Origin: an uncultured Flavobacteriaceae bacterium
Lineage (GTDB): Bacteria; Bacteroidota; Bacteroidia; Flavobacteriales; Flavobacteriaceae
NCBI GenBank assembly: GCA_947500585.1
Contig: CANMSN010000012.1
Coordinates: forward strand, 1 to 64,000
Length of the DNA stretch: 64,000 nucleotides
Direction of reading: 5' to 3'
Shown here: one piece after another, positions 37,217 through 43,464 of the stretch
How positions within the stretch are numbered: position 1 is the stretch's first letter
Layout: each line of letters begins with the position of its first letter
Notes under the pieces: model-generated
Database searches by the model: none
What the model saw: only the letters and a program-made list of their open reading frames with translations
What the model was told of the DNA's origin: nothing
Made by a program: the position numbers and the translations under genes

Positions 37217-38188
37217 ATGTCAAAATTAGATACTTGGATAGATAATAAAATTATACAAAATATATTTATTTGGTTTTGCCTCTTTTTAATTCTTATTGGT
37301 GTTATTACTTCTGGAAATAAATTACTTACTGCTTTTTTTATTATCCTTTTATTGGCGCCGGCTGTTTATATAAACAATATATTCGTTCTACCATTTTTTA
37401 ATAAAAATAAATTATATTTTTTTATACTGTTTACCATTAATGTTTTGGTTTTCACAGGTATTTCTGTGTTCCTTTTAAGCTTATCTGTATCTCAACCTTT
37501 AAGTTTTAAAATGTTCTTAAACTTTTCGGGCGTTATCATATTAGCGTTAACATTTGGTAGTGCTTTAAAAATTTCTCGCGATAGCTTTCTTCGACGCCAA
37601 GAAGAAAAAGAAGCTGAATTAAAATTATTAAAAGCACAATTAAATCCTCATTTTTTATTTAATACTTTGAATAATCTATATGGTTTATCTGTTGTGAAAT
37701 CGGATAAACTACCAGGTTTAATGCTTAAACTTTCAGGTTTATTACGCTACAGCTTATACGAAACAAAAGAAATGTTTGTGCCTTTAACTGAAGAACTAAA
37801 ATATTTAGAAAATTACATAGCATTAGAAAAAATTAGATTAGAAGATAAAACAGATATTCAATTTAAAGTTGAAGGCGATTTAAATAGCAAATTAATTGCA
37901 CCTATGTTATTAATTGTATTTATTGAAAATGCTTTTAAACACTTAGGCATGTTACAACAAGAAAAGAGTGTTGTTCTAATAGATTTAAAAATTAATAGCG
38001 ATAACCTAACTTTTAAGTGTGTTAATACCAACGAGGAAAGCAAAAACGAAAACTTAGAAAAAGGAAAAAGTGGTATTGGCTTACAAAATGCTAAAAAACG
38101 ATTGCAGCTCTTGTATCCAAACAAACACCATTTAAACATAAAGAATGAAAAGGATTTTTTTACAGTTGAATTAAAACTCCAATTTTAG
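37217..38188 (+). CDS. Sensor histidine kinase, LytS/YehU-like
   Basis: 323 residues: four predicted transmembrane helices (about 15-120), then the His_kinase domain with LKAQLNPHFLFNTLNNLYGL, phospho-acceptor His145, and a C-terminal ATPase with FIENAFKHLG and GIGLQNAKKRLQLLY. No periplasmic sensor domain of note. The response regulator ATG follows the stop directly. Divergence from the serine hydrolase/ABC operon suggests that operon as target and perhaps as the source of the signal. Confidence 0.9.
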   Translation: MSKLDTWIDNKIIQNIFIWFCLFLILIGVITSGNKLLTAFFIILLLAPAVYINNIFVLPFFNKNKLYFFILFTINVLVFTGISVFLLSLSVSQPLSFKMFLNFSGVIILALTFGSALKISRDSFLRRQEEKEAELKLLKAQLNPHFLFNTLNNLYGLSVVKSDKLPGLMLKLSGLLRYSLYETKEMFVPLTEELKYLENYIALEKIRLEDKTDIQFKVEGDLNSKLIAPMLLIVFIENAFKHLGMLQQEKSVVLIDLKINSDNLTFKCVNTNEESKNENLEKGKSGIGLQNAKKRLQLLYPNKHHLNIKNEKDFFTVELKLQF

Positions 38189-38896
38189 ATGGCAGCTTTA
38201 CAATGTATTATTGCAGATGATGAGCCAATTGCTCGTCAAATATTAGAAAATTACATCAATGAAATTCCTAATTTAGAATTAGTTGCATCATGCAAAAATG
38301 CTTTTGAAGTCATGGATGAGCTACAAACTAAAAAAGTAGATTTGCTTTTTCTTGATATAAATATGCCCAAGTTATCTGGTTTAAGTTTACTGAAAACCAT
38401 ACAACAAAAACCAGAAGTTATCATCACAACGGCTTATTCAGAATATGCCATTGAAGGTTTTGAATTATCAGTAACCGATTATTTACTCAAGCCCTTTTCT
38501 TTAGAACGTTTTTTGCAAGCGGTTTTAAAAGTGCGACAAAAAAATCAACCAAATCCAGACACCGTTATTATTCAAAACGAAACTGCGTCTAAGTTTATTT
38601 TTGTTAAAAGTGATAAGAAGATAATTAAACTAAATCTTGAAGCCATTAATCATATTGAAGCTTACGGAAACTATGTGAAAATTTATACCGATAAAATGAT
38701 TTTAACACCTCATACATTATCTGATTTTTTAGAAAAGCTATCTGACAATTTTTTACGTATACATAAATCATTTATTATAAACTTCAATCATTTAAAATTA
38801 ATAGATGGCAACCAAATTATACTTCAAAATAATACGAAATTACCCATTGGAAAATCATATAGAAAAGATGTTTTATATAGAATAGAGACGTCTTAA
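38189..38896 (+). CDS. LytTR-family response regulator
   Basis: 235 residues. The receiver domain (1-120) has the acidic pair at DDE and phospho-acceptor Asp56 in DLLFLDINMP, plus the conserved Lys in DYLLKPF. The LytTR DNA-binding domain (about 135-235) has FVKSDKKIIKLNLEAINHIEAYGNYVKIYT and FLRIHKSFIINF. Zero-gap translation with its kinase. LytTR proteins bind paired direct repeats; I could not find a convincing pair in the divergent promoter. Confidence 0.9.
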   Translation: MAALQCIIADDEPIARQILENYINEIPNLELVASCKNAFEVMDELQTKKVDLLFLDINMPKLSGLSLLKTIQQKPEVIITTAYSEYAIEGFELSVTDYLLKPFSLERFLQAVLKVRQKNQPNPDTVIIQNETASKFIFVKSDKKIIKLNLEAINHIEAYGNYVKIYTDKMILTPHTLSDFLEKLSDNFLRIHKSFIINFNHLKLIDGNQIILQNNTKLPIGKSYRKDVLYRIETS

Positions 38897-38932
38897 AGTA
38901 GTTAATAACTTTATTATAATATATTAAAGTAT

Positions 38933-38965
38933 AAAGCCTAAAAACTTGATGCTTTTTTTATTTTT
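38933..38965 (+). terminator. Weak terminator-like hairpin after the response regulator gene
   Basis: A short stem AAAGC (38933-38937) and GCTTT (38951-38955) with a 13-nt loop, followed by a T-rich run. The stem is short, so this is only suggestive. Confidence 0.3.
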
Positions 38966-38995
38966 ACTTCGAAAATTCATATTAAATAACAAAAG

Positions 38996-39026
38996 TAGTT
39001 TCTTCCCTTTGGGAAGACGGAATAAG
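38996..39026 (+). repeat. REP-like hairpin directly upstream of thyA
   Basis: TCTTCCC (39001-39007), TTT, GGGAAGA (39011-39017), then GGAATAAGGG. It is the same family as the etfA-proximal repeat, with matching flanks (AGTTTCTTCCC and a G-rich tail). It ends about 3 bp before the thyA start codon, so it is in the leader or at the edge of the ribosome-binding region. Confidence 0.6.
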
Positions 39027-39028
39027 GG

Positions 39029-39853
39029 ATGAAACAATATCACGACCTAGTAAAACACGTTTTAGAAAACGGTAATGAAAAAGGAGACCGAACAGGCACA
39101 GGAACAAAAAGTGTTTTTGGATACCAAATACGATTCGATTTAAGCGAAGGGTTTCCCATGGTAACCACAAAAAAACTACATTTAAAATCTATAGTTTATG
39201 AATTGCTTTGGTTTCTAAAAGGTGACACCAATATAAATTATTTAACCGAAAACGGTGTGCGCATTTGGAACGAGTGGGCTGATGAAAACGGGGATTTAGG
39301 GCCTGTTTATGGCCACCAATGGCGGAACTGGAACAGCGATGAAATTGACCAAATAAAGGAGGTTATTCACACACTAAAAAACAACCCAAATAGTAGAAGA
39401 ATGCTGGTTTCTGCATGGAACCCTTCCGTACTTCCTGATACTTCAAAATCTTTTGATGAAAATGTAGCAAATGGTAAGGCAGCACTTCCACCATGTCATG
39501 CGTTTTTTCAATTTTATGTGGCTAACGGTAAGTTATCTTGCCAACTTTACCAACGTAGTGCCGATATCTTTTTAGGAGTGCCTTTCAATATTGCATCATA
39601 TGCCTTATTTACTATGATGATGGCACAAGTTTGCGGTTATGAAGCTGGAGAATTTATTCACACATTTGGTGATGCTCATATTTACAGCAACCATTATGAG
39701 CAATTGGAATTACAACTTTCAAGAGATGTAAGACCGCTTCCAAAAATGATTTTAAACCCAGAAATTAAAGATATTTTTGATTTTGATTTTGATGATTTCA
39801 CTTTAGTAGATTATAATCCGCATCCACATATAAAAGGTGTTGTGGCTGTGTAA
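39029..39853 (+). CDS. thyA: Thymidylate synthase
   Basis: 274 residues, close to the usual 264. Catalytic Cys156 is in [11 protein letters not shown]; other motifs are [39 protein letters not shown] and [10 protein letters not shown]. It methylates dUMP to dTMP using methylene-tetrahydrofolate and yields dihydrofolate. The dihydrofolate reductase domain that recycles this product is encoded 650 bp downstream in the same direction. A strong terminator follows at once, so thyA is its own transcription unit. Confidence 0.97.
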   Translation: MKQYHDLVKHVLENGNEKGDRTGTGTKSVFGYQIRFDLSEGFPMVTTKKLHLKSIVYELLWFLKGDTNINYLTENGVRIWNEWADENGDLGPVYGHQWRNWNSDEIDQIKEVIHTLKNNPNSRRMLVSAWNPSVLPDTSKSFDENVANGKAALPPCHAFFQFYVANGKLSCQLYQRSADIFLGVPFNIASYALFTMMMAQVCGYEAGEFIHTFGDAHIYSNHYEQLELQLSRDVRPLPKMILNPEIKDIFDFDFDDFTLVDYNPHPHIKGVVAV

Positions 39854-39858
39854 AACGA

Positions 39859-39887
39859 AAAAAGCTTTCTAGAACAGAAAGCTTTTT
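39859..39887. terminator. Bidirectional terminator between thyA and the CBM48-like gene
   Basis: Perfect stem AAAAAGCTTTCT (39859-39870) and AGAAAGCTTTTT (39876-39887) with loop AGAAC. The A and T runs allow use by both convergent genes. Confidence 0.8.
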
Positions 39888-39909
39888 AAAGTTTAATTAC
39901 AGGATTTAA

Positions 39910-40206
39910 CTAAACATTTACTACACTGTTATCAGCAGATGCAAAATCGTTCCATACATAAGCATCGGCAGCGTCATCATTAACATAAGCACCGTCAACT
40001 ATATATTTATACTCATAAGTATTATTAGAATCTAAGTCTACTGTACCTTTAAAAGTTCCATTTTTTAATTTTTTAAGTGGAGTTGCTTTAGCATTCCATT
40101 TGTTAAAGCTTCCAACTACAGAAACTTTTTTCGCATCTTCAGCTAGTATAGAAAAAGTAACTTTACAAACTGGTTTGCTTTTTAAATATTGTTTTTTAAG
40201 AGCCAT
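39910..40206 (-). CDS. Small glycogen-binding (CBM48/AMPK-beta-like) domain protein
   Basis: 98 residues from MALKKQYLKSKP; 21 upstream codons in the open frame are discarded because they contain the probable promoter. Single early-set domain: VTFSILAEDAKKVSVVGSFNKWN, then TPLKKLKNGTFKGTVDL and YEYKYIVDGAYVND with the conserved Trp/Lys glycogen-contact positions. There is no catalytic domain and no signal peptide, so it is a free-standing cytoplasmic alpha-glucan-binding module. Role unknown, possibly linking glycogen to regulation or localisation. Confidence 0.8.
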   Translation of the reverse strand: MALKKQYLKSKPVCKVTFSILAEDAKKVSVVGSFNKWNAKATPLKKLKNGTFKGTVDLDSNNTYEYKYIVDGAYVNDDAADAYVWNDFASADNSVVNV

Positions 40207-40236
40207 AATTAAAATGTGTTGAGTTGTTTTACCATA

Positions 40237-40244
40237 CAAATTTA
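40237..40244 (-). promoter_or_regulatory. Putative -7 box for the CBM48-like gene
   Basis: Minus-strand TAAATTTG, a full match to TAnnTTTG, 31 bp before the ATG at 40206. It implies transcription starting near 40230, inside the longer open frame, which supports the shorter protein. Confidence 0.4.
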
Positions 40245-40350
40245 TAAAACAATCGTAAAGTATAATCATATTAAACTGCTTTACAACAAAGAATTATCAA
40301 TTTCATAATATGCATTCACAATAAATTTAAAGTAAACAAAAAAATTAGTA

Positions 40351-40376
40351 TTTAATTTACGTTATTGTAAATTAAA
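40351..40376. repeat. Perfect 10-bp inverted repeat
   Basis: TTTAATTTAC (40351-40360) and GTAAATTAAA (40367-40376) with a 6-nt spacer. It lies in the divergent region between the CBM48-like and 2TM-DHFR genes. It is AT-rich, so either an operator or a weak terminator. Confidence 0.5.
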
Positions 40377-40412
40377 AATATTGTTTTTAACTGATTTTCA
40401 GGTAGTTTTACT

Positions 40413-40426
40413 CGCAAACGTTTGCG
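40413..40426. promoter_or_regulatory. LacI-family-type operator palindrome
   Basis: CGCAAACGTTTGCG is a perfect 14-bp palindrome with central CG, the form bound by LacI/GalR regulators (the E. coli PurR box has the same core). It is a G/C-rich island in AT-rich intergenic DNA, 207 bp upstream of the CBM48-like ATG and 82 bp upstream of the 2TM-DHFR ATG. No LacI-type gene is in the window. Confidence 0.5.
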
Positions 40427-40507
40427 CTAAACTATTAGTTTTCAAGTTTTAAAAATTTATACGTTATCGTTAAAAAAACTTTAACTTTACATATTATATT
40501 ATACATT

Positions 40508-41419
40508 ATGTTCGGAAAAAAGAAAGCATCTCCTCAAATAGATAAAGACCAATTAGAGCTTATTGAAAACGCTCAAAAACGTATTAAACAGAAAAAACGT
40601 TTATACATTCATTTTGTTATTTTTTTAATTGGAGCCGTATTTTTAATACTTGCAAATACTGTTTTAGGCATTGGTAAAGAATTCACCATTTTAGGTAAAG
40701 AATGGTTTCTATTTGCTATACTTATTTGGCTTTTCCTTTTTGTGTATCATGTTTTTAATGTTTTTGTTACACAAAAATTTATGGGTAAAGCATGGGAAAA
40801 ACAACAATTAGATAAACTCGTTTCAAAACAACAAGTTCGTATTGAAAAACTAAAAGCAAGCTTTGTAAAAGAAGAAACTTTAATAGCGCAAAGCAAGGTT
40901 TATAATGAAATTAAATCAAACACTAAAAGATCTGAACTCACCATTATAGTAGCCGCTGCTGAAAACGACGCCATTGGAAAAGGTAATAAATTAATTTGGC
41001 ATTTAAGTGATGACTTAAAACGTTTTAAAAGTTTAACTAACGGACACCATATTATTATGGGGCGTAAAACCTTTGAGAGTTTCCCTAAACCTTTACCAAA
41101 TAGAACGCATGTGGTTATAACCAGACAAGCAGACTATAAAGCTCCTGATGGCGTTATTTTAGTTAATAGTTTAGAAGATGCTATTGATGCTGCTAGAAGT
41201 GACAACCAACCGTTTATAATTGGTGGCGGGCAAATTTACAAACAAGCCATGAGCATTGCAGATAAAATAGAGTTGACTCGTGTGCATCATGATTTTGAAG
41301 CCGACACGTATTTCCCGAAAATTGATCCAACAGTTTGGAAAGAAACAGCAAATACTTTTCATAAAAAAGATGAAAATCATGACTATGAGTTTTCGTTTAT
41401 TACTTATGAGAGAAAGTAG
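40508..41419 (+). CDS. folA: Membrane-tethered dihydrofolate reductase (2TM domain fused to DHFR)
   Basis: 303 residues in one uninterrupted frame. Residues 1-30 are charged; two transmembrane helices lie at about 31-52 and 66-88 (2TM-like domain); a charged helical linker spans about 90-142; DHFR covers 143-303. DHFR motifs: LTIIVAAAENDAIGKGN, IWHLSDDLKRFK with catalytic Asp169, HHIIMGRKTFESF, RTHVVITR, FIIGGGQIYKQAM and the EADTYFP strand. No ATG, GTG or TTG occurs near the DHFR start, so a separate soluble enzyme is not obviously made. With an even number of helices the DHFR should face the cytoplasm at the inner membrane. It regenerates tetrahydrofolate for thyA. Confidence 0.9.
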   Translation: MFGKKKASPQIDKDQLELIENAQKRIKQKKRLYIHFVIFLIGAVFLILANTVLGIGKEFTILGKEWFLFAILIWLFLFVYHVFNVFVTQKFMGKAWEKQQLDKLVSKQQVRIEKLKASFVKEETLIAQSKVYNEIKSNTKRSELTIIVAAAENDAIGKGNKLIWHLSDDLKRFKSLTNGHHIIMGRKTFESFPKPLPNRTHVVITRQADYKAPDGVILVNSLEDAIDAARSDNQPFIIGGGQIYKQAMSIADKIELTRVHHDFEADTYFPKIDPTVWKETANTFHKKDENHDYEFSFITYERK

Positions 41420-41894
41420 TTTTTCTTGACTTTGTAAAAAACTTAAGCTAACTCCGTTTAACTCGCAAAGTATAAGGTTTGTGGATGCGCAGCATACACG
41501 TTAAAACCTGTCGGCTGCGCTCTATAAAGCTTATGAATTGTTAGGTAGTAGTTATCACAAGGGTTTTTCTATAATTTATTAAATACACAAAAACTTAGTC
41601 AGAGCGTAGCCTATACTTTGCGGGTTAGGAAGAATAAGCAAACAGTAGAAATTTTAAATTTTATGAATAAAAAACAAGGTTGAGCTAATACTTGACTTAT
41701 GATGGTGTTCTGTTGTTAATTATCTATTGCCTAAAAAATTTAATGTTTCGTTTGCGTGCCCTTGTGGTTATTCTTCCTAACTCTATATATAAATCATTAA
41801 AACGTATTTATATACTTAAACAATGGCAGTAATATTATCTCTTAGAGATAAATGGAAGAATTCATCTGTTTACAAACCTTTCAAAATAAATTAA
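41420..41894. other. 475-bp non-coding region with nested inverted repeats
   Basis: No gene. Three related blocks are seen. TAACTCGCAAAGTATA (41459-41474) is inverted at 41612-41627 (15 of 16 match). GTTAGGAAGAATAA (41624-41637) is exactly inverted at 41768-41781. Inside the first pair, GCGCAGC (41487-41493) pairs with GCTGCGC (41514-41520). A small hairpin TATCTC-TTA-GAGATA is at 41836-41850. The first pair begins with GTTTAAC and ends with GTTAGGA, which loosely resembles an attC site but is larger than usual. It may be a decayed mobile element or a structured RNA. Confidence 0.45.
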
Positions 41895-42305
41895 TTACAC
41901 TTCTAAAATGATACTTGTTTTAGTTGATCCATATTGAGACATCCTTTCTAAAAAAGCAATAAGATGCCTATTATTTTTAAAATAGCCTAAAATACATATA
42001 CAATCATCACCAGTTATTCTATCACAACTTTGCACTTCTTCCATCTCACGTATTTTGTCTAAAATACCTGATGTTTCTGTTAGTCCTAGGTGCATCACTA
42101 ATGTTATATACGCTTTAGTCTCTACACCTAATTTTTCATGATTTACTTTTAAAGCATAACCTTCTATTATACCTTCTTCTTCCATTTGCCTAACGCGTTT
42201 GCCAATAGCAGGAGCTGATAAACCAACTTCTTTTCCAATATTAGCAAAGCTTTCCCTAGAATTAATTTTCAGCATTTCTAGTATCTTTTTATCTAACACA
42301 TCCAT
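41895..42305 (-). CDS. Lrp/AsnC family transcriptional regulator
   Basis: 136 residues, slightly short for the family. The N-terminal helix-turn-helix spans about 1-60 (LDKKILEMLKINSRESFANIGKEVGLSAPAIGKRVRQMEEEGIIEGY) and the C-terminal RAM effector domain about 65-136 with ITGDDCICILGYF. These proteins sense amino acids or related small ligands and often repress their own gene. A palindrome overlaps its promoter, and a SemiSWEET-like/GNAT operon diverges from it, making that pair the likely target. Confidence 0.9.
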   Translation of the reverse strand: MDVLDKKILEMLKINSRESFANIGKEVGLSAPAIGKRVRQMEEEGIIEGYALKVNHEKLGVETKAYITLVMHLGLTETSGILDKIREMEEVQSCDRITGDDCICILGYFKNNRHLIAFLERMSQYGSTKTSIILEV

Positions 42306-42331
42306 TTGTAATCAAAAATTAATTAATAATT

Positions 42332-42373
42332 ATTCGATATAATCGAATTCAAATATACATTTATTAATTCGAT
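42332..42373. promoter_or_regulatory. Operator for the Lrp/AsnC regulator: palindrome plus third half-site
   Basis: ATTCGAT-ATA-ATCGAAT at 42332-42348 is a palindrome with 7-bp arms. A third half-site ATTCGAT lies at 42367-42373. The minus-strand promoter box (42350-42357) sits between them, so a bound regulator would cover the predicted lrp start site. Sequence repeats are seen directly; the identity of the regulator is inferred from position. Confidence 0.6.
42350..42357 (-). promoter_or_regulatory. Putative -7 box for the Lrp/AsnC gene
   Basis: Minus-strand TATATTTG, a full TAnnTTTG match, 45 bp before the ATG. The transcription start would fall inside the ATTCGAT palindrome. Confidence 0.5.
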
Positions 42374-42411
42374 TATAAAGTATAATAGATGATATGCTTT
42401 TTATATTTGTA

Positions 42412-42419
42412 TTGTCGAC
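42412..42419 (+). promoter_or_regulatory. Putative -7 box for the SemiSWEET-like/GNAT operon
   Basis: TATATTTG, a full TAnnTTTG match, 43 bp before the ATG at 42462. It mirrors the box of the divergent regulator gene, and the ATTCGAT half-site lies about 39 bp upstream. Confidence 0.45.
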
Positions 42420-42461
42420 TTTAAGCAATTACGCTTTTAGTTAAAACATAAAAGATAAATC

Positions 42462-42698
42462 ATGAATCCATTTTTAATAGATTGTATTGGTTACGGAGGT
42501 TTAGTGATAAATTTATATTCTATGTCTACTAAAGGCGAATATAAGTTAAGGCTAGTTTCACTCATTGCTAATATAATTTACATTTTATATGGCGTATTAA
42601 TTAGTGCAACTCCTATAATTGTTGGATGTGTTATAGCTGTATTGCTTCATGGTTATCACATAAGGAGGTTACGAATAAAAAAACATAGTAATGATTAA
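42462..42698 (+). CDS. Three-helix membrane protein, SemiSWEET/YgjV-like
   Basis: 78 residues forming three predicted transmembrane helices (about 4-20, 30-46, 49-67) and a basic cytoplasmic tail (RRLRIKKHSND). The pattern GYGGLVINLYSM, then IIYILYGVLISATPIIVGCVIAVLL resembles a single SWEET-type triple-helix bundle or the YgjV family. Such half-transporters work as homodimers. The transported molecule is unknown; Lrp control in the divergent gene suggests an amino-acid-related compound. It overlaps the GNAT gene by 8 bp. Confidence 0.55.
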   Translation: MNPFLIDCIGYGGLVINLYSMSTKGEYKLRLVSLIANIIYILYGVLISATPIIVGCVIAVLLHGYHIRRLRIKKHSND

Positions 42699-43206
42699 AA
42701 TAAAAATAGCTACTAAAGTAGACGTTGAGGTTTTAGCAATGTTAGGACGATTAACTTGGTCAGAATCTCATGGTCCTTATATTGAAGATAAAAACGAAGT
42801 ATTACAATACCTTGAGGAAAATTTTTCAGTATCTAAAACTAAAGAAAACTTAAATAATCCTAACATACAGTTTTATATTATTTATGCAAATGATTTACCA
42901 GCTGGTTATGCAAAAATAATTCAAAATGCATCTAACAAAAACGTTGCATCACAAAACAGTTGTCAATTAGAGCGCATTTTTATATTAAACGAATTTATTC
43001 CTTTAAAAATAGGGCAGCAGTTACTAACTTTTATAGAAACCCAAGCCAAAAAATTTCAATTTGATGCTATGTGGTTAACGGTTTATATAAAAAATAAAAG
43101 AGCCATTAGATTTTATGAAAGAAATGAATTTATTAATGTTGGAGAATTAAATTTTGTTGTTAGTGGTAAAGGCTATAAAAATGTAGTTTTCTCAAAAAAA
43201 TTATAG
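42691..43206 (+). CDS. GNAT family N-acetyltransferase
   Basis: 171 residues. The GNAT core is visible: IKIATKVDVEVLAMLGRLTW at the start, LPAGYAKI strand, QLERIFILNEFIPLKIGQQLL (acetyl-CoA-binding turn in degenerate form) and AMWLTVYIKNKRAIRFYERNEFINVGE at the C-terminus. It probably acetylates a small molecule such as an amine or amino acid. Translationally coupled to the SemiSWEET-like gene by an 8-bp overlap, and both lie opposite an Lrp/AsnC regulator. Confidence 0.85.
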   Translation: MIKIKIATKVDVEVLAMLGRLTWSESHGPYIEDKNEVLQYLEENFSVSKTKENLNNPNIQFYIIYANDLPAGYAKIIQNASNKNVASQNSCQLERIFILNEFIPLKIGQQLLTFIETQAKKFQFDAMWLTVYIKNKRAIRFYERNEFINVGELNFVVSGKGYKNVVFSKKL

Positions 43207-43355
43207 TTATACAAGACTATTTAAAATTCAAGGATAGAAGAAAAAACTACTGCCAAAATCGTGTATAATTAATACTACTTCTTCACTTAATTTAAATTAC
43301 TACTTTGAAACAATCAAAAATACTGCGGATTCTCAATCGCACAAATCATATACAA

Positions 43356-43409
43356 CAATGGCTTTCCGTGAGGTGCACCTCAGTTCGCCATACACAATGG
43401 ACGTTAAAC
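43356..43409. repeat. Palindromic element upstream of the FAD oxidoreductase gene
   Basis: ATGGC (43358-43362) pairs with GCCAT (43387-43391), and a perfect 12-bp palindrome GAGGTGCACCTC sits inside (43370-43381). The direct repeat ACAATGG flanks it, and GTTAAAC follows at 43403-43409. The element is more G/C-rich than its surroundings. It lacks a T run, so it is not an intrinsic terminator. No other feature was found in the gap 43207-43464. Confidence 0.5.
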
Positions 43410-43464
43410 GAAACCTCTAAAATTTTATTAAAACTTCTAAGTCTATTTTCAGTAATTTTACCGC

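Noticed and set aside
41456-41630. Genuine integron attC site
   Set aside because: The GTTTAAC/GTTAGGA ends fit only partly, the element is over 170 nt, and no integrase or cassette array is visible; kept only as a loose resemblance.
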